A DNA stretch of 64,000 bases from Sceloporus undulatus. Its lineage: Eukaryota; Chordata; Lepidosauria; Squamata; Phrynosomatidae. The translations under genes and the position numbers were made by a program. The stretch covers positions 11,067,656-11,131,655 of the forward strand of contig NC_056524.1 of assembly GCF_019175285.1 (NCBI RefSeq), given 5' to 3'. Shown here one piece after another: positions 31,091-42,751 of the stretch. The notes under the pieces are model-generated. The model searched no databases and was not told the DNA's origin. It was given only the letters and a program-made list of their open reading frames with translations. Numbering within the stretch: position 1 is the first letter of the stretch; the number at the start of each line of letters is the position of its first letter.

Positions 31091-31712
31091 TAAGACTCTA
31101 TCAGTAGCAGAATAACAACTAAAGGCACTTCACAGTTTGGATTCTTCAATCCTTGGTGCTATGAATGTGAGTCATCAAAATGCTGGGCAACTACTCAGTT
31201 TAAGAATAATGTTTAGACTCATTCCTGCAGGCACATCCTGAGCCGACATCCTATGACAGTCATTCTCCCATGCTGTCATGTTGAGCAGATGTGATTTGTT
31301 TCTTTAAACAGGTTGAGGTGGCCATGCAGTCTGGAGCATGTCAAACTATGGCCTCATACTGCACCTGGTATTTGTTAACCAAGCAAAGCACTGTGATCTT
31401 CAGAAGAGGGAACAAAAGAGTGTGATGCCAAGGTAACATCCAAGTTAGACTCCTATTGAGTTCAGCTGTGGGGCATGGAGAACATGGGACTGACACTGTA
31501 AACCAGGCATATGCAAATCTATATGTGTGCTAATATATGAAATGAAATTATTAATGCTGAGCGAAATTGAAAAGCTTCAAGCCAATTCAAACATGCAAGC
31601 TGAAGTTGCTCAGCTGTGAATGCAAAGGCTGATATACATTCTTTGAATCATTTTTCCAAGTGGAGGTTCTACTAGATAAAATATGCTCTGGGTACATAGC
31701 AAACAAGCATGC

Positions 31713-32015
31713 TCAAATCCTCCAACATTTCACAATGAAAACTGGGATATGTGTGGCCAAACACCATCAGAGTATGGTCAAGATGGGGAAATTTATTAAT
31801 GAGGAAGAGCACACATGCCAGGAAAGGCTGCAGCAGTTTGCTTTTGCCTGAGCCTACTGTGAAGGGCAAGATTCTGCCTCCTTTTCTTCTCTCCCTTCTG
31901 GTGAGTTAATTGAATGCAAACTACTTTTGCACTTTAAACTCAGTTTGCTCCAATGGAAGTAAGTAAGAAAGGGGAAAAGTGGGAGAAGGAGAAAGAAACT
32001 GGGACATTTGGACGT
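31713..32015 (+). repeat. Dispersed repeat R2
   Basis: CCAACATTTCACAATGAAAAC, GATATGTGTGGCCAAACACC, GGAAAGGCTGCAGCAGTTTGC, AAACTCAGTTTGCTCCAATGG, in the same order as at 21.6 kb. Confidence 0.6.
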
Positions 32016-32429
32016 TTGGTCTAATGAGGACACTTGGAAGGTATGCCAAAGACACCTGAGGAAGATGGAAAAGTATCTAGAAAATATTTTCAGATACAGA
32101 CAAATCCTTTCACAATCCTGCAGACATGTCTCTTTCCCAAGACATTGGGACATCACAAAATATTGCAACCGTCTTGCTTTAAGTCACCCTGTTCTCAGGA
32201 ACTGCACAATAACTCTAGCTGCTGGGCACCAGTTGAACAAATACAAACCAAAAGGGATCAATAAAAATATAAGGAATTTTTGGCTGAACAAGATGATGTT
32301 ATCAGTAGAAATGTTGCACCTAGAGAGAGGGAAGTGTGGTTTGAGTAAAGCTTGGAAAAATTACTGCTTTGGATTACAATTAGCAACACTGAATGAAAAA
32401 TTCTGGGATTCAGCATATGCTGAAAGCCA

Positions 32430-32820
32430 CATATGGTGCGTCCGCATATGATGCAGGCGCACTGTACTATATTGACCCGTATATAAGTCAACCCAGGATT
32501 TTATGGTCATAAATTTTTCAACTTAAAGTTGAGTCTATATAGTATTATAATTAATAATAATAATCATCACCATTACCGTCATCATCATCACAGTTGTGAT
32601 GAGAACAGGAGGCATGTGAGGAAGTCCTCCTTGTTACACTTGTATTCTGTCTTTCCTCCAGTGAGTACCTCCTTCCTTCTCCTCTATTTATCCTCAGAGC
32701 AACAGCTGAGAGTATGACTAGGGATGAAAATTCACCCAGCCAGTGTTGTGGCTCCGTGGGGCTGGAATGTGGCTCTCCCAAGTCCTCATAAGCACTATGC
32801 TACACTGCCTGCCAGTGTGA
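32430..32820. other. Mariner end, CAT/AAT repeats and SINE-like tail
   Basis: Mixed short repeats: TGCAGGCGCACTGTA (mariner end), ACCCGTATATAAGTCAACCC (another transposon end), an AAT/CAT microsatellite (about 32,545-32,595), then a minus-strand tRNA-SINE-like segment with L2-like tail (ATTTATCCTCAGAGCAACAGC). From 32,820 to 33,160 nothing is recognised. Confidence 0.4.
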
Positions 32821-33164
32821 CTGGCATTCTCTTTCACTAGCTCTTGCATAGTCTTCTCACTCTTCCTTCTCCCAGTGAGAAATCAGGACTACATTTTCAA
32901 GGTGCTTGTCCTATAAGCAGTATGATCGGTACGATGACAACATTCATGTGTCCTGAAACTTCTCGGAGTTGTTTTTCAGGCTGAAATCCTGGGTTCCGGA
33001 GGCATAGCTAATGGGATTAATGAGCATATCGGGGACTTTTCGAGAAAGACCAGCTTCCAGCAATTCAGTGATGACATCAAAAAATAATATAATTAACGGC
33101 GGGCGGTGACTTGGTTGCTTGCTATGGTTACCGGACATTTGTCAGAGAGAAAGTGAATAATTTT

Positions 33165-33560
33165 TCCATTGCTTTCAAATCTATGATTAAATATCCTCCA
33201 ACTGTCACAATGACTCCCCTTTTATCTTTCTTTTTAAGAAGATTTTAAATTGTCCCAGTTTCTCTCGCCTCCTCCCCTTTCCTTCCTTTGGCCGCAGCTT
33301 ACTTCTATTGCTGCAAAATGAGTTCAAAGTGCAATATTAATTTGCATTCATTTAACTCAGGAGGGGAGAGGAGTGGAAGGGACAGAATTTGGTCCTTCTC
33401 AGTAGATTCAGGCAAAAGCAAACTGCTGCAGCCTGTCCTGGCTTGTGTGCTCTTTTCTATTTAATAACTTTTGCCATCCTGATCCTACTCTGATGTTGCT
33501 TGGCCACATATGTTGTGGCTTTCATCTGAGAAACATTGGAGAGTATGTGATTATGTGTAC
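33165..33560 (-). repeat. Dispersed repeat R2, minus strand
   Basis: Complement of the R2 blocks: AAATTGTCCCAGTTTCTCTC, TTACTTCTATTGCTGCAAAA, AGGCAAAAGCAAACTGCTGC, CATCTGAGAAACATTGGAGA. Confidence 0.6.
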
Positions 33561-33877
33561 CACCAGTTCATCCAAAACCCTCTCCTCACCTCCAAAAGCA
33601 AATAAAATAAAATAAAATCTATGCAAATATTTGGCAGAAAAATGTTTTAGACATAATTAACCAATCCTCTTATTGTTATTATTTCTATAATATGGAATTT
33701 GAAGGTTTTCCAGATGGAAATAAATAAGACCCTTCCCCTGGAAATGGACAGTTTACAGCAGACAGTGAGAGTAACTTACAAAGGAAGGGGATGTGAGACA
33801 ACAATAATAAGAGATGAGACCGAAAAGATCATTATACCTACAAAAAACTGACAGATGGTTGACAGGGAAAATTGAAG

Positions 33878-34098
33878 CTGCATCTGAGCTGTAAAAATAA
33901 AGTAGTTTGACACCACTTTAACTGCCATAGCGCAATGCAGTGGAGTTCTAGGAATTGTAGTTTACTGAGACATTTAGCCTTCTCTGTCAGATAGCTCTGG
34001 TGCCACAATAAACTACAGTTCCCAGAATTCCATAGCACTGAGCCATGATGGTCAAAGTGGTGTCAAAGTGCATTATTTCTGCAGTGCGGATGCAGCCT
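33878..34098. mobile_element. Family A palindromic MITE, complete
   Basis: Inverted ends AGCTGCATCTGAGCTGTAAA and TTTCTGCAGTGCGGATGCAGCC. Each half carries a ZNF143-like core: GAATTGTAGTTT on the left, AAACTACAGTTCCCAGAATTC on the right. A good reference copy. Confidence 0.85.
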
Positions 34099-34478
34099 AA
34101 GAAAATAAGCCAATGCAGTTCAGTGAAGAAAGGGGGTCATCATGTTTATTTTCAACAGTTTGTTCTCTCTAATTGCACTTTTCTCCCCATGTGGTTTTTG
34201 GCATAACCATTAGCCATCACTGCCAAATAAAACAAATATTAAATAAGTGTAACTGCTTTGGCTCGCATTATAATCCTGTCTTGCCTCAGTTTCTTCATCC
34301 CTCTGTAGCTTTCCTCCTCTCTCTTGAGCTTTCAGTGCAAAATCAGTGTAACAGCGGTCCCTTTATTAGACCAGCCAAAATGCACAGATTACACATTGTA
34401 AGCTTTTGAAGCTCCACTGACTTCTTCCTCAGGAAAAGGTGTTAAAAATCATGCAGGAGAAAGAAAACTCTGACAGAG

Positions 34479-34697
34479 GCTGCATCTGCACTGTGGAAAT
34501 AATCCAGTTTGACATCACTTTAACTGCCATGGCTCATGCTGTGGAATTCTGGGAATTGTAGTTTGGTGATATATTTAGCTTTCTCTGCCAGAGAGCTCTG
34601 GTGCCACAACAAGCTACAATCCCCAAGATTCCATAGCAGTGAGTTACAGCAGTTAAAGTGGTGTCAAACTGGATTATTTTTGCAGTACGGATGCAGC
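34479..34697. mobile_element. Family A palindromic MITE, complete
   Basis: Ends GGCTGCATCTGCACTGTGG and GCAGTACGGATGCAGCC; core GGAATTCTGGGAATTGTAG and ACAATCCCCAAGATTCCATAG. From 34,700 to 35,330 nothing is recognised. Confidence 0.85.
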
Positions 34698-35332
34698 CAA
34701 TTTAGAGACACATGCCTCCATTTTACAAGATATTATTGCTTCTGCTGCTCTTCTCAGTTAAGATGATATGAAGGGGCATTTGTATAGGCAGAGACCACTC
34801 TTCCTTCTGCCTGGGAGACAGTTGTAAAATCCAGGAAACAAAACGTAAACTCCATTAGCAACACCAATACAGTAGATACTTCCTTTGAGATCTAGGTTGC
34901 AACAAAAACAACAATGTCAAACCCCTCCACCCCTCCTGAGCTGGATGTGACCCCTTGAGACCACCTTTTATCTAAAAACAACTTGCTGCCACCACCCAAT
35001 GATTAATGCATTACACCTTAGAAACGCATTGGGACATTGCTGGGGAATTCCACTGGTATTTGGCAACCCAGAGAGAAGGCCTAGCCAAGGTGTGCAAAAG
35101 AGTGCAGGAGAGGCAAAGTACTTTAAAGAAAAGCTCTATTCTAACCAAAGGAGTTCTAGAGCAAAAGGATATCACTTCATGCAGGACCTATTTGTCCTAC
35201 AGGCACAGAGAGAGAAAAATCAGTCAAACCAGGAACATAAATCAAAACCCTCACGCCACTCACAGATCAGATGGGATTTCTGGATAGCTGGGGCCTGGAC
35301 TTACCTCAGTTGCACAAACCAAGTTTAAAGTG

Positions 35333-35545
35333 CATTAGTTGTTTGCACTCAATAAACACAACAAGGGAAGAGGAGCCATTATTTTGCCCTTCCCAGTAGG
35401 CTCAGGCAAAAGCAAATTGTTGCTGCCTCTTGTCGTTTGCCTGTGCTTCCCCATTAATAACTTTTGCCGTGCTGAGCACACCCTGATGTTACTTGGCCAA
35501 AAGCATCCCAGTTTTCAGATGTAAAATGTTGGAGAGTATTTAATA
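35333..35545 (-). repeat. Dispersed repeat R2, minus strand
   Basis: TTTGCCCTTCCCAGTAGGC, AGGCAAAAGCAAATTGTTGC, TTAATAACTTTTGCCGTGC, AAATGTTGGAGAGTA. A SINE 3' fragment (-) follows at 35,862-35,945. Confidence 0.55.
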
Positions 35546-36009
35546 CATGGTTAGAGGGACAAGGATATGACTCGGTTAAAGGCAGTTCTCTGTATTCCTA
35601 CTGTGGAACCAACATTAATTGTATCTCCAGCACATGGAACATCTCACGGCATGCGCCCCGGTGCTGTCACAAGGGCAATTATTGAGTGGCTCATCACCCA
35701 CTTTTTTTTTCCAAAACAGGTTCTGCTTGTCAGGTAGGGCTGGAAAAGTTGAAGCTAAGCCTGGCTGTTCCGCATTGATCGATTTATGCTCACCACCCTA
35801 ATACAATGTGCTCTGCTAATGTAAAAGATTCAAGTTCATGTCCCCCAAGCTTGCTAACTTTGTTGTCACGTGTCTTCAAATCAATTCTGATTTATGACAA
35901 CCCTACCCAAAGGTTTTCTTGGTAAGATTTCTTCACAGCAGTGGTGTCACTATGGAATTTATCAGACAAGGGGAATTGGAAGTATAATCCGATGGCAATA
36001 TGAACACAA

Positions 36010-36180
36010 TCATGGGGTTTAACGTTATTGCGTGATAACCCACTACACACAAATTCGGGCAATGGGAAGTCAGTCCGAACGCAATCATGGGGTTTCACAT
36101 TATTGCGTGATAGCCTGCCACATGCAAATTCAGGCAACGGCATGCTATTTTCAGGCAATGGGGAGCCAGTTCGAATGCAA
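36010..36180. repeat. Two tandem units with ATTGCGTGATA
   Basis: ATCATGGGGTTTAACGTTATT..GCGTGATAACC at 36,010 and ATCATGGGGTTTCACATTATT..GCGTGATAGCC at 36,085, each followed by CAAATTC(G/A)GGCAA and GTCCGAACGCA or GTTCGAATGCA. Probably part of a larger DNA transposon. From 36,190 to 36,940 only AT-rich DNA is seen. Confidence 0.5.
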
Positions 36181-36943
36181 TGCACATTCACATAATTTCG
36201 CTAAACTAGCGACTTTAAGTGAATGCGTTCTGGCTCCACTTTCTTTTCATTCAAATTTAAGAGAAATTCCTCCCATTTGATAAACTCCTAGGGCATCAGA
36301 CAGTGCGGAAATTCATGGTGCCGTCCACATTGACCTCCTCCTATACCACACCATACAGAATCCTTAGTAAGGTTTTTTTTGGAGAGGATACTATTGTATG
36401 AGGATACTCATAAAACATAATGTCCATAGAACACTGGATGCAAAAGTAAGTGTGACATAAACAACTAGTAAAATTAAAATATCATACACAATATTACAAT
36501 ATCATACACACAGCCTAAATGTACTTACACATGCCTACTTTCATGTGGCTGAAGCAAACATTTGGTAAGAGGTGATGCTTTTAAAGAAAATTTCAAAAGA
36601 ATATTTTTTAATTTATTCTTTTAAAATATTTTTTTAAAAATTATGAAAAACATTTTGAAATTTTAAATTTTAAGTTTTTAAATCACCTGGGACCTTTCCT
36701 TTCTCCTCCCACTGAGCCTCACCCGTCACACCATCTCTTCAGCATTTTAAAGGGACACAGGCGAATGCCACAGCCCATTTCTGCCAAAATGCAGATCTGT
36801 CGGGACCAGTGTTGTCACCTGCACTTCAGGTGTCACCTGGTGTGGCCCACACACTCCGCACCCCCTTAGTGACACCATTACTGTTATCTTCATCTCAAAC
36901 TACCTTTGTCTTCCTCTTTCTTTCTGCATATCCTCCCACATTT

Positions 36944-37265
36944 CATAGAACCATGGAGTTGGCACTGAGACCCCAAGGGCCATGCAGTCCAACCCTCTGC
37001 CATGCAGGAACTCACAATCAAAGCACCCCGATACAGTAGATGGCCATCCAGCCTCTGTTTAAAAACCTCCAAAGAAAAAGACTCCACTACCCTCCAAGGC
37101 AGAATACTCTACTGTTGAACACCTCTTACCCTCAAAAGTCCTTCCTAATGTTGAGGTGGAATCCCTTTTCTGGTAGTTTGAATCCATTGCTCTGTTTCCT
37201 GGTCTCTGGAGCAGCAGTAAACATGTTTGCTCCATCCGCAATATAACATCTCTTCAAATATCCAT
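36944..37265 (-). mobile_element. CR1 LINE 3' fragment
   Basis: CATAGAACCATGGAGTTGGC, GGGCCATGCAGTCCAACCC, TTCCTAATGTTGAGGTGGAA and AACATCTCTTCAAATAT on the + strand. Confidence 0.85.
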
Positions 37266-37286
37266 CCAGCCTCTGTCAAATTTCAC

Positions 37287-37660
37287 ACATAAAACTGGGA
37301 CATGTGGGCAAGCAACCTGAGAGTGTGGGCTGAATTGGCAAAAGTTATTAATGAGTAATGCTTAAGCTGGTTTTGCTTGAGCCACCTTGAATCCCATTTT
37401 GGGACTGGGAGAAAAGTGGAATATAAATCAAATAGATAAATGGGGAACGGCTCGATTTCACTTGCTCCTCTCCTTCCTGCTGAGCCAATTGAGTGCTAAC
37501 TATTTCTGCAGTTTGAACTCAGTTTGTGTACATTGAATAAGCCAAAGAACAAAGTGAGAGAGGAGAAGAGAAACTGGGAAATTTTAAAAGCAACTGAAAA
37601 AGTGGGATAACAGAGGATTGATCAGGCCATCCCTGCCAAATCAGGACAGTGGGAGGGTTT
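37287..37660 (+). repeat. Dispersed repeat R2 with an inserted L2-like tail
   Basis: R2 blocks (ACTGGGACATGTGGGCAAGC, GTTATTAATGAGTAATGC, AAGTGGGATAACAGAGGATT) are interrupted at about 37,378-37,440 by GAGCCACCTTGAATCCCATT..AATATAAATCAAATAG, an L2-like 3' end. Confidence 0.55.
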
Positions 37661-37814
37661 GTAATTCCAAATGAGTCCCACTATAATGGGAGCAGAACTG
37701 AAAAAGAACTGGCTCAATACATTAAGGAAAACAAACACGTAGAGAATCTAGACAATGATAGGAATACTATACCCAGAAATACCCCGTTTATGTATTTTAT
37801 TAAATTATTGTACT

Positions 37815-38105
37815 TACCTATCCCTTTATTTATTTATTTATTTATTGGATTTATATCCTACCTTTCTCCCAAAATGGGATTCAAGCTGGCTTACAATAAT
37901 TTTTAAAGGATACAACTAAAACATTAGTTTTGTTGTTATTGTCTGCCTTCAAGTTGTTTCCAGCTTATGACAACCTACGCAAAACCCATCATGGGTTTTC
38001 CTGGCAAGATTTGTTCAGAGGATGTTTGCTATTGCCTTCCCCTGAGGCTGAGAGAGTGTGACTTCTTGCCCAAGGTCACCCAGTGGATTTCATGGCCAAG
38101 CAGTA
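37815..38105 (-). mobile_element. L2-like tail and tRNA-derived SINE
   Basis: 37,815-37,915: TTTATTTATTTATTGG and TATCCTACCTTTCTCCC. 37,928-38,100: inverted SINE with TGCCTTCAAGTTGTTTCCAG, GGTTTTCCTGGCAAGATTTG and GGTCACCCAGTGGATTTC. Confidence 0.7.
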
Positions 38106-38329
38106 AATTACTTAAATAATTAATTAAACAAAAGTTTTAAAATTATTAAATAATACTCGTTTTAAAACGTAACAGTTAAAACACAATTTAGTTAAAATCA
38201 TTTCAATCAAAAAACATAAAAGCATTAAAAACAGCACATGACTGACACACACAATGTAAGTAAAATTCACACTTCAAAAATTCACACTTCTCCAGCTAGT
38301 GGACACAAGTGTGCAACAAGTGTACTACA

Positions 38330-38488
38330 CATCCTGGCCTCACAATTACAACCCTGTAATATAGGTAAGGTTGAAAGAGAATTGCCAGCCCAGCACTATG
38401 CAATGACTTTAATGGCTCAGTGAATAGCTGAACCTGGCTTTCCCAAGTTCCACTCTAATATTTTAACCACTGTAGCACACTGCTTCTC
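38330..38488 (-). mobile_element. MIR-like/tRNA-type SINE remnant
   Basis: AACCTGGCTTTCCCAAGTTCC and TTAACCACTGTAGCACACTGC on the + strand read as an inverted pol III head. Degraded. Confidence 0.4.
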
Positions 38489-38784
38489 ATCTTTCTGGTA
38501 AAGCTTGAAGAGTTAGACTTCCCAGGATTGGTTCTTTCTTGAAATAGCTGCTCACATTCCCATATTAGCTCTGCCATCTGGTTACTCTTGTCTTGTTAGT
38601 TCTTGGCTCCCTTACTCTGATGTTTTATTGCCCTTCCTTCTGTTGTCTCCTGTTCCTTTAGGCTGACAGATTTGTGCCTCTGCATTGGAGCTGTTCTAGA
38701 GTCCACACAGAGCTTCCCTGTGTTGCGGTGAAGCATCAGGACTGAAGGTTGGATTCTTTCATCCTCCTACTGAAAATGACTAAG

Positions 38785-38955
38785 GCTGCATCTGCACTGC
38801 AGATACAATCTGGTTTGACATCACTGTAACTGCCTTAGCTCAATTTTATGGAATTCTGGGGATTGTTCAGTACCCAGAATTCCACAGCATTGAGCCATGG
38901 CAGTTCAAGTGGCGTCAAAACCGGATTACATCTGCTGTACGGATGCCCCCCAGGA
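38785..38955. mobile_element. Family A palindromic MITE, internally shortened
   Basis: Starts after TAA with GGCTGCATCTGCACTGCAG; centre GGAATTCTGGGGATTG joined to ACCCAGAATTCCACAGC; right end CTGTACGGATGCCCCCC. From 38,960 to 39,595 nothing is recognised; an AAT/GTT repeat and LINE-like tail lie at 39,605-39,700; 39,760-40,450 is featureless. Confidence 0.8.
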
Positions 38956-40456
38956 TGACTTTTCCTGACACTTGAAGATTGACTAGTCTGCATAAGACCA
39001 GGACTTTGCATGGGCAATGATAGTATTTCTTACTGTTGGCTTGAGGCTTGGTCTCTAGTTGTTGTACTCTGATACTCATTTTGGCTCCTGCTCAATGGCT
39101 GCTTTTAGTTAAACTCCACTGGCACATATTACAAATACACGAGTTTAAGTAATTTTAAAAAATGCTTTCAGTACAATATTTGGGACCAGCAAGCTGTCCA
39201 AAAAAATGGGTACTCCTGAAGAATTACAGGCGTACCTCAGTTAACAAAGCCTCTGACCACTCAACTGCTTTTAAAGAAGGCTGTTGAGCCCACCCAGCCC
39301 ATTTCCCTCTTCATCCTCTGTCTAGCGGTATGTTTTTAAGCAGCATTGGCAGTGGGAGGCTAGTGAAGGAAAGGTAAAGAAACATAGCCCTTGGGTGTAG
39401 ATTTGCAGCAGTGTGGCTGCAATAAACAAAGAGCCATGAAAGAGTCTGATTCTACTCTAGCCTATTATATTGTAGCTATGTGTACCCATAACAGGCAAAA
39501 TAAACATTAGATGCCTGCAAAATCCCTTAAGTATGCATCAACTGCAAAACAGAGATAAAGGGGAAGAGGAGATAAACCTCAACAGCTCCTTCCCAGCATG
39601 TTAAAATAATAATAATAATAATGTTGTTGTTGTTGTTTCTTACTTGCTTTTCCTCATCGATCAAAACAGAGAACAACTATTAACAGACAAACAACATCAG
39701 TTAAAAGACATAATTTAAAACACACATCAAATTAATTTTTAAAAGACAGATCTATGCAAAGCTGGTGGAAGAAAAGGTTTACCCTGGATGTATTCTGGTT
39801 TGTTTATACAAGGCTTACCGGACCTGGTTGTATCATTTCCCATGTGCACCTGGCTAGGTTTGAATAAAACGTTTGCTGAAACATTTTAAACTGTTCTTCT
39901 TTGTTGAGGTCCCTGTTCATTCAATGTTATTTCTGTCTCCAGAACCAGATTTTAAAAATTAGTGCCCGGTAACTCATCTGGAATACCCCACATTGCCTGT
40001 GGCATAGAGTGTGCTAGATCCACCAAAACAGCATTTCTTAAAAAGGTCACATCTACCTTCAATCTACTATAGTTAAGGCTTATATTCAGCATCAGCATGT
40101 AACTTTTGTTTTTTTTTGCAAGTCCTGAAATTCCAGTATCCTGGTAAGATTCATTGCTAACCACTGCCCTGTCTTCTATTCAGAAAAAGAAAGGGCAAGG
40201 TAGCTGGGAACCAGTGTTTTAATTTCTCACAATGCTTTGCTGGAAATTGTGCCACACCCTCAACGTAGAGCGTTGTTGCTTTCCATCAAAGTAAAAGGAG
40301 GACCATTACATGATGCTTTTCTCAGCATCACTCACCTGCTCTAAAAAAAGCTACAGCCAAACCTGACCTGGATAGTCTGGAAAGTCAACATCGAGGCCAC
40401 GACCAACAAGGCAGAAAGAATGTACCAGCTGCTGGAGGTGCATCTGCTTACAAATA

Positions 40457-40680
40457 CAGTCAGCCACCCATATCCACAGATTCAACCATCCATGGGCTGA
40501 AAATATTCCCAAAAAGAGATAAACTCCAAAAAGCAAACCTTAATTTTGCTACAGTATTTTATACAAGGGACACCATTTCACTGTGCCATTGTATTGAATA
40601 GGGCTTGAGCATCCACAGATTTTGGTATCCAAGGGCAGGGGTTCTGGAACCAAACCCCAGTGGATACCAAGGGACCACTG
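40457..40680. mobile_element. Tigger-like MITE
   Basis: Ends CAGTCAGCCACCCATATCC and GGATACCAAGGGACCACTG with TA duplications; interior AGATTCAACCATCCATGGGC and GAGCATCCACAGATTTTGG. 224 bp. An L2-like 3' tail follows at 40,815-40,930. Confidence 0.85.
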
Positions 40681-41154
40681 TAACACAAACAGAGTGAGAG
40701 GCAGGGCTGAGGCATTGGTATGCCAATTCTGCAACTGCCTGACCCCCCAACTCCTTCATAAATGGCAAATGTATATTAGAAATATCAATTTTGCTGTAGC
40801 AAATGGTAGCTAAATAAATATTCATTTATTTAGAGCATTTATGCACCTGCCCTTTGGATAAAGTGCTTTCCCAGAGCGGCTTGCAAATTATGAGTTTGAC
40901 AGTTCTCTGTCCTCTGGTTTACAATCTAAAAACAAAAACAAAAACAAAAAACAAATACAAGTACCTGGATCTGATAAGGTTGCTATAAAACTGAAGTTGG
41001 TTTAATGCAATTTAATAAAATTATTGAAAATGGGTGTTTATAAAAAAGCATCAGATGTTTCAGCTTCTGTCTTTCTGAGTGATGGCTGTTGGAATAGGTG
41101 AGATATGCTGATTTGGAAGTAATAGTCTTGATTAATCCTCTGCCACCCCGCTTT

Positions 41155-41445
41155 TTCAGCTGCTTTTAAAATGTCCCAGTTTCTCTCTCCTCCTTCCACT
41201 TTCTTTACTTGTCCTCATCTTCCACTGCTGCAAAATGAGTTCAGAGTGAAAAAGTAGTTTGTACAGCAGTGGAGAGAAGACAGGAGGAAGCAGTCTTATC
41301 CTTCCCAGTCAGTTAGGCAAAGCAAACTCCTGCAATCTCTCTTAGCTTGTCTGTTCTTCTTTCATAACTTTTACTATCTAGACTACACATTGATGTTGCT
41401 TGGCCTTAGATGTCCTGGTTTTCATTTGTTGAAATGCTGGAGGCT
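41155..41445 (-). repeat. Dispersed repeat R2, minus strand
   Basis: AAATGTCCCAGTTTCTCTCTC, TTCCACTGCTGCAAAATGAG, AGGCAAAGCAAACTCCTGC, GTTGCTTGGCC. Confidence 0.55.
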
Positions 41446-41573
41446 ATGCGACAGCTTGTATTTTATTTTTTAAAAGAGCTAATATTTAGTAAGAGACATA
41501 GATCTATTAAAGATCTATTAAAAACAAGAGTATATACATTTGATTGGGGCTACACACCCAGCTACACAGACAC

Positions 41574-41778
41574 GCCAGCATGGTGCAGTGGTTTCAGCGT
41601 TGTACTAGGATTCTGGAGACCAGGGTTCAAATAACTGCTCAGCCATGGAAACCAACTGAGTGATCTTGGGCAAGTCACACTTTCTCAGAGCAAGGCAAAG
41701 AAGAAAATACTGTGGTACATTTGCCTTAGGATCGACATAAGTCCAAAATGACTTGAAGGAACCCAACAACAAACAACA
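41574..41778 (+). mobile_element. tRNA-derived SINE
   Basis: CGCCAGCATGGTGCAGTGG head, GGGTTCAAATAACTGC B box, CCATGGAAACCAACTGAGTGA, tail ATGACTTGAAGGAACCCAAC. Confidence 0.85.
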
Positions 41779-42189
41779 CACACACACACATACAGGAAAA
41801 GAAAGATCAAGATAACAGTATAACCACCAGTGTCCCAAGCCAAGGGAAGCTGCAGTTTCTCAAAATATCCTTAGCCTAAAAAGCCAACATTCATCACTCA
41901 GTTTGTACAGTAGTTGGACTCCGCAACATAGCATGCCACATTTTGTTCAGCATGGGAAGGCTTGCAGTACTGGCTAATTTAATCACATGTCCCCCCCCTT
42001 TCCCCCCCCGGCTTTTAACCTGAGTGCAGAGATCATCAGACCGAGAAGAGCAAGTAAATTATTTATGGCTGGGTCTCTGCTGAAAGCAGAGTGATGTCAG
42101 TAAAGATGGAGAGCTATAGATTCATAGAGACAGTTTCTGTAATGACCTTGAAACTTGCCCACCTAAATGGCCATAGGACTATACCTCTT

Positions 42190-42420
42190 GTTGTTGTTTG
42201 CCTTCAAGTCGTTTCCCACTTATGTAGACCCTAGGGCGAACCTATCATGGGATTCTCTTGGCAGGTTTCTTCAGAGAGGGGTTTTGCCATTGCCATCCTC
42301 TGAGGCTGAGAGGGTGTGACTTGCCCAAGGTCACCCAGTGGGATTTTATGGTATTGGGAAATCAAACCCTGATTTCCAGAGTCATATTCCAACACTCAAA
42401 CCACTACTCCACACTAACTC
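42190..42420 (-). mobile_element. tRNA-derived SINE, full length
   Basis: Inverted copy: TTTGCCTTCAAGTCGTTTCCC, AGGTCACCCAGTGGGATTTT, AAACCACTACTCCACACT. A hAT-like fragment follows at 42,574-42,672. Confidence 0.85.
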
Positions 42421-42751
42421 TTCATAAGACTAACTACTCATACAATTAAGGCAGAACTTCAGATGCCATAAGGAATAACTCTGTGCATAAAGAAGAGGAT
42501 CCACACATGTATTACAGAACACTTTTGAGGCAGAAAATTAGAAGGCATCAGATCCTACAATATTTCATTAAAATGACAGGGGGTCCTTTGGTCCCCCAGG
42601 CACTTTAATTTGCAGTTCCAATAATCTTTTGGCCATTTAGTCTGGGACTTGTTGGAAGTGGAGTTTAAAACATCTGCAGAGGCAAAACCTTACCACATTT
42701 CAAAACGTTTTCCAACAAGCTGAGTTACGAACGTAGACCTAGGAGGGTAGT

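Larger units (their letters stand above)
30090..31105 (+). mobile_element. CR1 LINE 3' end carrying two nested MITEs
   Basis: CR1 text runs AACCTATGAGGAATGG, (MITE 30,134-30,410), GGCCTGGGAAGAGGAAGTTAAG, AGGATGTCATATTGAAGATGG, AAGAACTTCCTGATGGTGAC, GGTCCCTTCCAACTC, (MITE 30,776-31,090), GACTCTATCA. With both insertions removed the CR1 3' end is continuous. Confidence 0.85.
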
